Assembly: GCA_038251625.1 (NCBI GenBank)
Contig: JBBSBE010000154.1
Span: 1-8,434 of the forward strand
Reading direction: 5' to 3'
Length of the DNA stretch: 8,434 nt
Source: JBBQXK01 sp038251625
Lineage (GTDB): Bacteria; Pseudomonadota; Alphaproteobacteria; Rhodobacterales; Rhodobacteraceae
The translations under genes and the position numbers were made by a program. This document shows positions 1 to 8,271 of this stretch, piece by piece. Position 1 is the stretch's first letter. Every line of letters starts with the position of its first letter. A model generated the notes under the pieces. That model searched no databases and was not told the origin of the DNA. It worked only from the letters and a program-made list of their open reading frames with translations.

Positions 1-1535
<1,535 letters not shown>

Positions 1536-1540
1536 GGGGG

Positions 1541-1545
1541 CTCCT
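1541..1545 (-). promoter_or_regulatory. Ribosome binding site of rpoD
   Basis: On the minus strand AGGAG ends five bases before the ATG at 1535, an almost ideal Shine-Dalgarno element. It fixes the rpoD start and makes rpoD independently translatable rather than dependent on coupling with dnaG. Confidence 0.75.
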
Positions 1546-1556
1546 GGATGAGGGAT

Positions 1557-1599
1557 GCGAATCAGGTTGGCGCGCTTACAGACTCAATAGCGCGAATCA
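1557..1599 (-). repeat. Short direct repeat in the dnaG-rpoD spacer
   Basis: TGATTCGC (minus strand) occurs twice, at 1592-1599 and 1557-1564, 35 bases apart, within an 81-base spacer. The copies flank the inverted repeat at 1571-1594 (the first copy overlaps its arm). The match is only eight bases, so chance is quite possible. A paired regulator or processing site is the alternative. Confidence 0.3.
1571..1594 (-). other. Inverted repeat (possible hairpin) between dnaG and rpoD
   Basis: CGCGCT and AGCGCG are perfect six-base reverse complements separated by 12 bases. In the dnaG-rpoD transcript they could form a GC-rich stem just upstream of the rpoD ribosome binding site. No run of U follows on the minus strand, so it is not an intrinsic terminator. 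In E. coli the transcript of this operon is known to be cut by RNase E between dnaG and rpoD. A stem here could mark or protect such an end, but that is inference. The rest of the 1536-1616 spacer shows no convincing promoter; TTGAGT inside the loop lacks a good -10 partner. Confidence 0.35.
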
Positions 1600-1616
1600 C
1601 GTCAGTGGAAAGCAGA

Positions 1617-3539
1617 TCAGCGTTTTTTCTTGATCCATACCTGCCCGTCTATCATGGATTGCAACTGTCGTTTGAGCGCCTCGCGGTCTTCGCCAAGGTC
1701 AGCGCTGTCGTCAAGCCGGGGCGCCGCGGATCGGTTCCGGGCCTCGGCAGCTTGGGACAGGCGCCAAGTAACCCCTTCATCTACAAGACCTTCCATATCT
1801 TCCATCGCTTCCGCAATCTCGGACCGAGCCCCACGCAAGGCGGCCAGTTTGGCCAAACCTTCGGCAAGACAGAACCGCGCCATCTCGGGGTCGGCGCCCG
1901 GTTGTACCGGTGGCGCACTCTGGACATGGCGCTGGTTAAGGAGCGTTTCAAGGACCGCGCGCGCCTCTGGCAGCAGTGCGGCACCCAGCGCCTGCGAATC
2001 AGGCGCGTCAGAGGCATGAAGCAGCGCATGGCGAAGCTGGTCATGACCGGGGCCGACAAGGTGGAGGCGCTCAAGATCGCCCATGAACGGGCCTATGAGC
2101 ACAGGATGGGCCGCGCAACTTGCCAGCAGGACGGCCTCGAGCATCGCCTCCTCCACCGCCTCGCCCCCCCCCGCCAACGCCGATGCACGGGTCGAGGCCA
2201 GTGCTGCGGCGGGCAGTGCGGGCTGGCCGCGGCGGAACGGGGCCGCGCGGCGGGTGCCGCTGAAAAGCTGCCAGCGCAGACGGCGGATCTCTTCGCCATA
2301 ATGGCCGCGCACCGAGGGGTCACGGATGCGGGCGATGGCCTCCCGCAGGCTTTTGTCCAAGGTGGCGCGTCGTTCGGGGCTGTCGAAATTGCGGCCTTCG
2401 GTCTCTCGCCGCCACAGAAGGGCCGCCATCGGTTCCGCCGCGTCGAGGATGGCCTGCATCGCGGCCGGGCCACGGGCGCGGATCAGATCGTCCGGGTCCT
2501 GCCCTTCCGGCAGCAGGGCGAAACGCAGCGCCTGGCCCGCCTCAAGCAGCGGCAGGGCGAGGTCGACCACGCGCAAGGCGGCGCGCAGGCCCGCCTTGTC
2601 GCCATCCAGCGCGATCAGGGGTTCGGGGTGGATGCGCCACATCAGGCGAAGCTGGTCTTCGGTCACCGCGGTGCCGAGGGGCGCGACGGTGGCAGTGAAG
2701 CCCGCATCGCAAAGGGCGATCACGTCCATATAGCCTTCGGCGACGATCAGCGGCTTGCCTTTCCCAGCGGCATCGCGGGCGGGGCCGATGTTGAAAAGCT
2801 GGCGGCCCTTGTCGAACAATTCCGTCTCGGGGCCGTTGAGGTATTTCGCCCGCGCGTTCGGATCGAGCGCGCGGCCCCCGAGGCTGATGGCGCGGCCTCG
2901 CACATCGCGGATGGGAAAGATGATGCGACCACGGAAGCGGTCATAGGGCGTGCCGCCATCATCGGGGCGGATGGCGAGGCCCGCGTCCACGATCAGATCC
3001 GCCGCGATGCCCTTTTGCGTGAGCGCCTGAAAGAGCGCGGTGCGGCCGTCAGGGGCGAAGCCGATTTCCCACCGTTCCTGCGTCGCATCCGACAGCTTGC
3101 GGCGGGTCAGGTAGTCGCGGGCGGCTTGCGCGGCGGAGGTACGCAGTTGCAGGCGGTAGAACTTCACCGCTTCCTCCATCACCTGCGAAAGCTGGGTGCG
3201 GCGGTCGGCCTTCGCTGCCGCCTGGGGGTCGCGGGCGGGCATGGCCATCCCGGCCTCGCGCGCCAGCGCCTCGACCGCTTCCAGAAAGGGCATGTTGCCC
3301 TGCTCTTTCAGAAAGGTCAGCGCGTCGCCCTTGGCCTGGCAGCCGAAGCAGTAATAGAACCCCTTGCGGTCATCGACGTGAAAGCTGGCCGTGCGTTCCT
3401 GATGGAACGGACAGGGGGCCCACCAATCCCCCTTGCCCATGTTGGATTTCTTCATGTCCCACACGACCGCCCGCCCCACCACCTGGGACAGCGACACGCG
3501 AGAGCGAAGCTCATCTAGGAAACCTGGGGGAAGACTCAT
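1617..3539 (-). CDS. dnaG: DNA primase DnaG
   Basis: Primase makes the RNA primers for DNA replication and works with the DnaB helicase. Counted from the ATG at 3539 the protein has 640 residues, a normal length. The N-terminal CHC2 zinc-binding domain has Cys43, His46, Cys64 and Cys67 (CPFH...CFGC). The TOPRIM catalytic core follows, with IVAEGYMDV (acidic Glu268), LDGD (Asp312, Asp314) and the acidic GQDPDD motif (346-351). After a low-complexity Ala/Gly linker comes a C-terminal domain of the DnaB-binding type, ending in WIKKKR. The frame is open 19 codons further upstream to an ATG at 3596, but MSLPPGFLDELR is the usual family N-terminus as I know it, so 3539 is preferred. Neither start has a well-spaced Shine-Dalgarno sequence. 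The 3539 start codon sits in a strong potential hairpin (3537-3565). A run of nine G lies inside the gene. It is followed by rpoD. Confidence 0.96.
   Translation of the reverse strand: MSLPPGFLDELRSRVSLSQVVGRAVVWDMKKSNMGKGDWWAPCPFHQERTASFHVDDRKGFYYCFGCQAKGDALTFLKEQGNMPFLEAVEALAREAGMAMPARDPQAAAKADRRTQLSQVMEEAVKFYRLQLRTSAAQAARDYLTRRKLSDATQERWEIGFAPDGRTALFQALTQKGIAADLIVDAGLAIRPDDGGTPYDRFRGRIIFPIRDVRGRAISLGGRALDPNARAKYLNGPETELFDKGRQLFNIGPARDAAGKGKPLIVAEGYMDVIALCDAGFTATVAPLGTAVTEDQLRLMWRIHPEPLIALDGDKAGLRAALRVVDLALPLLEAGQALRFALLPEGQDPDDLIRARGPAAMQAILDAAEPMAALLWRRETEGRNFDSPERRATLDKSLREAIARIRDPSVRGHYGEEIRRLRWQLFSGTRRAAPFRRGQPALPAAALASTRASALAGGGEAVEEAMLEAVLLASCAAHPVLIGPFMGDLERLHLVGPGHDQLRHALLHASDAPDSQALGAALLPEARAVLETLLNQRHVQSAPPVQPGADPEMARFCLAEGLAKLAALRGARSEIAEAMEDMEGLVDEGVTWRLSQAAEARNRSAAPRLDDSADLGEDREALKRQLQSMIDGQVWIKKKR
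2164..2172 (-). repeat. Nine-base G homopolymer within dnaG
   Basis: Nine consecutive C on the plus strand (G on the coding strand) encode the Gly-Gly-Gly of the linker ahead of the DnaB-binding domain (ALAGGGEAVEE). The reading frame is intact as given, and the C-terminal domain downstream looks normal. Mononucleotide tracts of this length are slippage-prone and also a common place for sequencing errors. Confidence 0.9.
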
Positions 3540-3565
3540 CCCCCGAATATCGGCCCCGGGGGATG
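3537..3565 (-). promoter_or_regulatory. Perfect inverted repeat enclosing the dnaG start codon
   Basis: Two nine-base arms, CATCCCCCG and CGGGGGATG, are exact reverse complements separated by an 11-base loop. On the dnaG transcript the distal arm contains the G-rich stretch just before the start and the whole ATG at 3537-3539, so folding would hide the initiation site. That the arms match is directly visible; that the stem regulates translation is inference. If translation instead began at the ATG at 3596, the hairpin would lie inside the coding region. Confidence 0.5.
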
Positions 3566-3639
3566 GGGGTGCAAGGGCGGCGAGGGCCCTTGGCATGTCG
3601 CACGTGTGGACAGATCTTGAAACGTCGTAAAATCAGTAC

Positions 3640-3668
3640 GTTAGTTTTTTCCCTTAACCCTTTTGCAA
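3640..3668 (-). promoter_or_regulatory. Weak candidate promoter for dnaG-rpoD
   Basis: The 148 bases between the amidohydrolase and dnaG contain a patch (about 3627-3668) that is much richer in A and T than its surroundings. Within it TTGCAA (3663-3668) lies 17 bases from ACTAAC (3640-3645) on the minus strand, in -35/-10 arrangement. The -35 match is fair and the -10 match poor (three of six). The composition and position are suggestive, but the exact hexamers are uncertain. Confidence 0.25.
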
Positions 3669-3678
3669 CACATCCACG

Positions 3679-3693
3679 GGCTGAGCCTCAGCC
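3679..3693 (-). other. Small palindrome at the end of the amidohydrolase gene
   Basis: GGCTGA and TCAGCC flank a three-base centre and overlap the TGA stop of the amidohydrolase gene (3688-3690). The transcript could form a six-base stem. No U tract follows on the minus strand, so it does not qualify as an intrinsic terminator. It may only stabilise the 3' end of the sox transcript. Confidence 0.3.
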
Positions 3694-4836
3694 GAGGATA
3701 TCGCGCATCACCCGATCAAAGAGGGTCGCGCCGATGGGGATCAGATCATCGGGGAAGTCATAGTCGGGGTTGTGAAGGGCCGGATGCGCCACCCCGGCGC
3801 CCAGAAACACCATGGCGCCCTTGGTTCCCGGCACGGCACCAAAGCGCCCGAAATCCTCGGACGCGCGCATCGGCAGGTCGCCCTGATCGGATGAAATGTG
3901 CAACCCATCGAGCGCGCGCTGAAATTGAGCGGTGGCGTCGGGATCGTTGACGGAGGCTGCGAAATCATCGTGCCAGCTGACATCCAACTGCAAACCCGCA
4001 TGTGCGGCCTCGGACGCCACAAGCGCGAGGGCCGCCTTTTTCAACGCGTCCATCGGTGCGTCGGTCATGGTGCGCAGGGTCGCCCAGACCTCGCCATGGC
4101 CGGGGCTGATGCCGAAGGCGGCCTCGCCTATTGCGCAGTGGGTGATCGTGACAAGGCGGAAGTCCGGCCCAAGGTCACCCCCCTGCCCCAGCGCCATCAG
4201 CCCGGGGATGAGCCGCGCGATGGCGGGCGCGGGCGAGATACCACGCTCGGGCTGCGCAGCGTGGCTGGTCTTGCCTTCCAGCGTGATCTTCATACCGACC
4301 GAGGCGCAGGCAACCGGCCCTGCAGCGAGCCAACAGTGCCCCAAGGCCGCACCCGGCATGTTGTGCAGCGAAAAGGCCCAGTCGGGGGCCAGATCGGCGT
4401 AGCGGGGATCGGCGATCACGGCGGCGGCGCCCGATCCATCCTCTTCGGCAGGCTGGAACATCAGGATCGCGCGGCCCTGCGCGGGTGGTTTGCGCGCGAT
4501 CAGCCGGGCAAGGGCCAGAAGGATGGTGCTGTGCCCGTCATGCCCGCAGAGGTGCCCCCTGCCCGGGATGGTGGAACGGTGATCGGCGTTTCCAAGGTCC
4601 GTGATCGGCAAAGCGTCCAGTTCGGCACGGAAAAGAACGGATGGCCCCGACCCGAAATCCCAGACCGCTGCCACGCCATGCCCGCCAAGGCCGGTAACCA
4701 CCCTTGTGGGCGCAAGGGGCCCCAGCGCCTGCACGATGCGGCGCGCGGTTTGCACCTCTTCGCCCGACACTTCCGGATGACGGTGCAGCAGCCTGCGAAA
4801 ATCGGTCAGTTCGGCGATATCGGCGTTGGTCAGCAC
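3688..4836 (-). CDS. M20D-type metal-dependent amidohydrolase (hippurate hydrolase/HipO-like)
   Basis: This 382-residue protein matches the M20 peptidase subfamily D, cytosolic enzymes that hydrolyse N-acyl or amide bonds of small molecules such as hippurate or N-acetyl amino acids. It starts with the typical FRRLLHRHPEVSGEE (13-27) and carries RAELDALPI (70-78), CGHDGH (97-102; ligands Cys97, His99), QPAEE (128-132; catalytic and ligand glutamates), LHN with His158, ASEDF (325-329) and a C-terminal His355 in LHNPDYDF. By family comparison these make a complete dinuclear metal site. The inserted dimerisation domain spans roughly 175-290. The start is GTG at 4836, with no Shine-Dalgarno element; it overlaps the end of soxG by seven bases, so it is probably translated by re-initiation. 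Its place in the sarcosine oxidase operon suggests it may release an amino compound feeding that pathway, but the substrate cannot be read from sequence. Confidence 0.9.
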   Translation of the reverse strand: MLTNADIAELTDFRRLLHRHPEVSGEEVQTARRIVQALGPLAPTRVVTGLGGHGVAAVWDFGSGPSVLFRAELDALPITDLGNADHRSTIPGRGHLCGHDGHSTILLALARLIARKPPAQGRAILMFQPAEEDGSGAAAVIADPRYADLAPDWAFSLHNMPGAALGHCWLAAGPVACASVGMKITLEGKTSHAAQPERGISPAPAIARLIPGLMALGQGGDLGPDFRLVTITHCAIGEAAFGISPGHGEVWATLRTMTDAPMDALKKAALALVASEAAHAGLQLDVSWHDDFAASVNDPDATAQFQRALDGLHISSDQGDLPMRASEDFGRFGAVPGTKGAMVFLGAGVAHPALHNPDYDFPDDLIPIGATLFDRVMRDILG

Positions 4837-5363
4837 TGGGCGCGGGCAGCCACGCCCGTCATGGCCGTTTCCAGTTCGTACCAGCAGGTACGGGCCATGG
4901 ACCGGAAGGTAAGGATCAGAAAAGCGTCGGCCCCCGTGCGCGCCAGCACCATGGGCAGATGGTTGAGGCCGGATCGCGCGGCGTGGCCCACCGGGAACGC
5001 CGTCGCCCGCAGGTCGAGCGCCACAAGGCGGGCCAGCGCCGCCTCGGCGTCGGGCCCCTGCAGCGTGAAGGCCGCCCAGCCATCGGATTGATCGGTGCTG
5101 GCGGCGCCATCCAGTGCGGGAGGTTCAGCGCCCATCAGGAAGGCCTGATCCCGGCCCGTCCACACAAGCCGCGCGCCATTGCTTTCGGTGAAGCGGTTCG
5201 GGGCGGGGAAGGCAAGCCCCAGTGGTTTCAACGCATTGTCCACATTGGCGCCGGGGAAAGGCGCGATGGACGTGATCGGCCCCGGCGCCAGCAAGGCAAG
5301 CGTGGCGCCGCGATGCGTGAGCGGGGCATGGTCGAGCGGGGGGGATGCCAGAAGGTCAGCCAC
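4830..5363 (-). CDS. soxG: Sarcosine oxidase gamma subunit
   Basis: This is the small gamma subunit (177 residues) of heterotetrameric sarcosine oxidase, a soluble cytoplasmic flavoenzyme. No separate catalytic role is assigned to gamma in the family; it is part of the assembled complex. Family-typical segments include LGLAFPAPNRF (48-58), TDQSDGWAAFTLQGPDA (90-106), a histidine-containing stretch near 126-136, and FRSMARTCWYELE (153-165) near the C-terminus. The start is GTG at 5363. It is the first possible start after an in-frame TGA and follows AAGGAAGG (5371-5378) at seven bases, so the assignment is firm. It overlaps the 3' end of soxA by eight bases and the following amidohydrolase gene by seven. 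Identification rests on both sequence and the soxD-soxA-soxG order. Confidence 0.93.
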   Translation of the reverse strand: MADLLASPPLDHAPLTHRGATLALLAPGPITSIAPFPGANVDNALKPLGLAFPAPNRFTESNGARLVWTGRDQAFLMGAEPPALDGAASTDQSDGWAAFTLQGPDAEAALARLVALDLRATAFPVGHAARSGLNHLPMVLARTGADAFLILTFRSMARTCWYELETAMTGVAARAQC

Positions 5364-8271
5364 GCATCATCCTTCCTTCGGGGTCTAGAAACACCGGATG
5401 GGCCACATCGCAGATCACGTCGATCTTGCGCAGGTGATCGACCAGCCGCACCTTGGCACCGTGCCGTGCCCGCCCGTCGCGCAGGAAACCCAAGCCGAGG
5501 TAGGCATTCAGCGTGGGCGACCAGCAGACGGAAGTGACATAGCCCTGATCGGTTTCGCGCTTCACCTCATCACCCGGGGTGAAAAGGTGGGCGCCCGCCG
5601 AGATGGGGGCGCTTGCACGCAGGCCGACAAGTTGCTGCCGTTCAGGGCCGGTCAGTCCGGGGCGCTGCGCTGCCGCTTTGCCGATGCAATCTTTCTTCGC
5701 GCTGACCATGCCCGCCATCCCGATATCAAAGGCGGTGGTGCGCCCGTGAATTTCGGCATGGGTGATGAAGCCCTTTTCGATGCGCAGAACGTTCAGCGCC
5801 TCCATCCCGTAGGCGCCTCCGCCCAGCGTTTCGGCGCGCGAAAGAAGATCGCGGAAAAGCGCCGCGCCATAGCGGGCGGGGACGGCAAGTTCGTACCCTT
5901 CCTCGCCCGAGAAAGAGATGCGGAAAAGCCGCGCCGCGACCCCCATCACCGAGACGGGACCACACGACATGAAGGGAAAATCGCCCAACGGCGCATCAAG
6001 AATGGAGGCCAGAAGCTGCCGCGCCTTTGGCCCCGCGATGGCGAACTGCGCCCAGGTCTCGGTAACGGACAGGAAGCGCAGGTGGTAATCGGGGCAGAAG
6101 GCCTGATGCACCCAATCAAGGTGGCGCATCACCTGACCCGCGGCGGCGGTGGTGGTGGTCATCAGGAAATGGGTATCGCCAAGGCGCGCGGTGGTGCCGT
6201 CATCCATCACATGCCCGTCTTCGCGCAGCATCAGGCCATAGCGGACGCGGCCCACGGGCAGGGTGGAGAAGGTGTTGGTATAGACGAAGTCGAGAAAGCG
6301 CGCGGCATCACGGCCTTGAATGTCGATCTTGCCGAGGGTGGAGACGTCGGCGATGCCCACGGCTGAGCGGACCATCTGAACTTCGCGGTCGCACGCCTCG
6401 CGCCAGGTCTTTTCGCCGGGTTTGGGGAAATAGGAGGGGCGGTACCAGAGCCCTGCCTCGATCATCGGGGCGTGGCGGTCGCGGCTCGCCTGATCGGAGG
6501 TGAGAAAGCGCTGGGGGGCGAAGCCTTCGGCCCGCGCGCCTGCGCCCATCGCGGCGATGGAGACGGGGGTGTATGGCGGGCGGAAAGTGGTGGTGCCGGT
6601 TGCGGGGATCGTCTGACCCGTCGCATCGGCCAGAACGGCAAGGGCAGCCACGTTGGAATTCTTGCCCTGGTCGGGCGCCATGCCTTGGGTGGTGTAGCGC
6701 TTCATGTGTTCGTTCGCGCTGAACCCTTCCTGCGCGGCCAGCCTCACGTCCTTTACTGTCACGTCATTGGCAAAGTCGAGCCAGGCGCGTCCTTTCCCCT
6801 CGACCGTCCAGATCGGGGACAGGGTATAGGCGTCCTCCTCGGCATCCGGCAGGTCGGGCTTTTTGGCCTTTATCCCGATGGCGGCAAGAGCCGCGCTGGC
6901 GGCCTTTGCCCCTTCGGAAAGGCAGGCGGCGGTGGAAAAGGCGCCGTTGCAGGCGCCCGCGGGATGGAGCCACGGTACGGCGTTCGGGGCGGGCACGAAG
7001 GCCGCGATATCGTCGCGCCAGACGGGGCGCGCGCCCCGGTGGCTGGTCAGGTGGACATTGGGGTTCCACCCGCCGGACAGGGCCAGCGCATCCGCCTCGA
7101 GCCGGAAGGCGCGGCCGTTGTCGTCAATCGTGATCTCCTTCAGGCCAGTACGCCCTTTGGTACCCACCACCCGCCCGCCGGGATAGACGCGCAGGCCCGG
7201 TTCTGGCGGCGCATCGGGGCGGGGGTCGATGACGGCAGCGACGGTAACGCCTGCGTCCATCAGGTCGTGCACCGTGGCCCGTGCGGAGTCGGAACTGGCA
7301 AAGACCGCCACCTTCTGCCCCACCGCGGCGCCCCAGCGGTTGAGGTAGGCGCGCACCGATCCTGCGGTCATCACGCCGGGGCGGTCGTTGCCGGGATGGG
7401 CGATGCTGCGCTCGATGGCGCCCGCCGCCAGCACCGCCTGCTTGGCCACGATCCGCCAGAAGCATTCGCGGGGCAGGCCCGCGCGGGCGGGGCCGTGCAG
7501 GCCCACACGTTCCAGGGCACCGAACACACCGTCATCGTAGACGCCCGTCACCACCGTCCGCGCCATGCGACGCACGTTCGGCATCGCGTCAAGTTCTGTC
7601 ACCGCCTGCGCGGCCCAGTCCGCCCCCGGCATCCCGTCGACGGCCAGCCGTTCGGCCAGCAAGCGGCCACCCGGCGCCATATCCTCATCCGCCAGGATCA
7701 CATCCGCCCCTGCCCGCGCCGCCGTCAGCGCAGCCATCAGGCCGGCGGGCCCGGCACCGATCACCAGCACATCGCAAAAAGCCCAGGCTTTTTCGTAGGG
7801 TGCAAGGTCGTGCTTGCCCGACAGGTGGCCAAGCCCTGCCGCGCGGCGGATGAAGGGCTCGTATATCCCCTCCCAGAACGCACGGGGCCACATGAACGTC
7901 TTGTAGTAGAACCCTGCCGACAGGAACGGCGACAGAAGATCGTTGACCTCCAGCACATCGAGGCCAAGCGAGGGCCAGCGGTTCTGGCTTTGCACGCGCA
8001 ATCCATCAAACGCCTCTTGCACGGTCGCGCGCACGTTCGGCGTTTGCTGGCCATCCTCCAGCACCTCGATCAGGGCGTTCGGCTCTTCCGGCCCGGCGGT
8101 CATCACGCCGCGCGGGCGGTGATACTTGAAGCTGCGCCCCACGACGCGGATGCCCGCGGCCAACAGGGCCGAGGCCACCGTATCGCCCTTGAATCCCGCC
8201 ACTTCTCGCCCGTCGAAGGTGAACCGCAGCGGCGCGGCGCGGTCGATCAGCCCTTTGCCGTCAAGTCGCAT
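5356..8271 (-). CDS. soxA: Sarcosine oxidase alpha subunit
   Basis: This is the large subunit of heterotetrameric sarcosine oxidase, which converts sarcosine, oxygen and water to glycine and hydrogen peroxide and delivers the methyl-derived carbon as formaldehyde or 5,10-methylene-tetrahydrofolate. From ATG 8271 it has 971 residues, the normal length. Numbering below counts from the GTG at 8274. Residues about 15-85 form a ferredoxin-like N-terminal domain (SFKYHRPRGVMTAGPEEPN, 48-66) that lacks cluster cysteines, as is normal here. A Rossmann fold with VIGAGPAGLMAA starts near 171, and a second nucleotide-binding segment near 320-345 completes a disulfide-oxidoreductase-like NAD-binding half. 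The C-terminal half (about 600-972) resembles the glycine-cleavage T protein, with SFSGEEGYELAVP (787-799) and GFITHAEIHGRTTAFDIGM (835-853), and should hold the folate site. GTG 8274 is an equally possible start; GAAGG (8281-8285) precedes both. The start overlaps soxD by 11 bases. Confidence 0.97.
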   Translation of the reverse strand: MRLDGKGLIDRAAPLRFTFDGREVAGFKGDTVASALLAAGIRVVGRSFKYHRPRGVMTAGPEEPNALIEVLEDGQQTPNVRATVQEAFDGLRVQSQNRWPSLGLDVLEVNDLLSPFLSAGFYYKTFMWPRAFWEGIYEPFIRRAAGLGHLSGKHDLAPYEKAWAFCDVLVIGAGPAGLMAALTAARAGADVILADEDMAPGGRLLAERLAVDGMPGADWAAQAVTELDAMPNVRRMARTVVTGVYDDGVFGALERVGLHGPARAGLPRECFWRIVAKQAVLAAGAIERSIAHPGNDRPGVMTAGSVRAYLNRWGAAVGQKVAVFASSDSARATVHDLMDAGVTVAAVIDPRPDAPPEPGLRVYPGGRVVGTKGRTGLKEITIDDNGRAFRLEADALALSGGWNPNVHLTSHRGARPVWRDDIAAFVPAPNAVPWLHPAGACNGAFSTAACLSEGAKAASAALAAIGIKAKKPDLPDAEEDAYTLSPIWTVEGKGRAWLDFANDVTVKDVRLAAQEGFSANEHMKRYTTQGMAPDQGKNSNVAALAVLADATGQTIPATGTTTFRPPYTPVSIAAMGAGARAEGFAPQRFLTSDQASRDRHAPMIEAGLWYRPSYFPKPGEKTWREACDREVQMVRSAVGIADVSTLGKIDIQGRDAARFLDFVYTNTFSTLPVGRVRYGLMLREDGHVMDDGTTARLGDTHFLMTTTTAAAGQVMRHLDWVHQAFCPDYHLRFLSVTETWAQFAIAGPKARQLLASILDAPLGDFPFMSCGPVSVMGVAARLFRISFSGEEGYELAVPARYGAALFRDLLSRAETLGGGAYGMEALNVLRIEKGFITHAEIHGRTTAFDIGMAGMVSAKKDCIGKAAAQRPGLTGPERQQLVGLRASAPISAGAHLFTPGDEVKRETDQGYVTSVCWSPTLNAYLGLGFLRDGRARHGAKVRLVDHLRKIDVICDVAHPVFLDPEGRMMRG
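5371..5378 (-). promoter_or_regulatory. Ribosome binding site of soxG
   Basis: AAGGAAGG on the minus strand, inside the end of soxA, is seven bases before the GTG of soxG. It decides the choice of this non-ATG start. Confidence 0.6.

Noticed and set aside
3540..3596. Upstream ATG at 3596 as the dnaG start, adding 19 residues.
   Set aside because: No ribosome binding site precedes it, the extra residues are Pro/Ala-rich and unlike primase N-termini, and the family-typical MSLPPGF begins at 3539. It remains a possible alternative.
3637..3660. CtrA-like TTAA half sites in the dnaG upstream region.
   Set aside because: The two half sites are not at the required seven-base spacing and one is TTAG, so there is no proper TTAA-N7-TTAA match.
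3898..5091. Long plus-strand open frame opposite the amidohydrolase and soxG.
   Set aside because: Antisense shadow with no recognisable domain; the minus-strand genes have complete family motifs.
6139..6165. Trinucleotide-like run (Thr and Ala codons) in soxA.
   Set aside because: It encodes a Thr/Ala stretch that I recall as common in SoxA proteins at this position; it is not an independent repeat element.
5398..6366. A 322-codon plus-strand open frame opposite soxA.
   Set aside because: Low-complexity antisense product of a well-conserved soxA region; no supporting motif.
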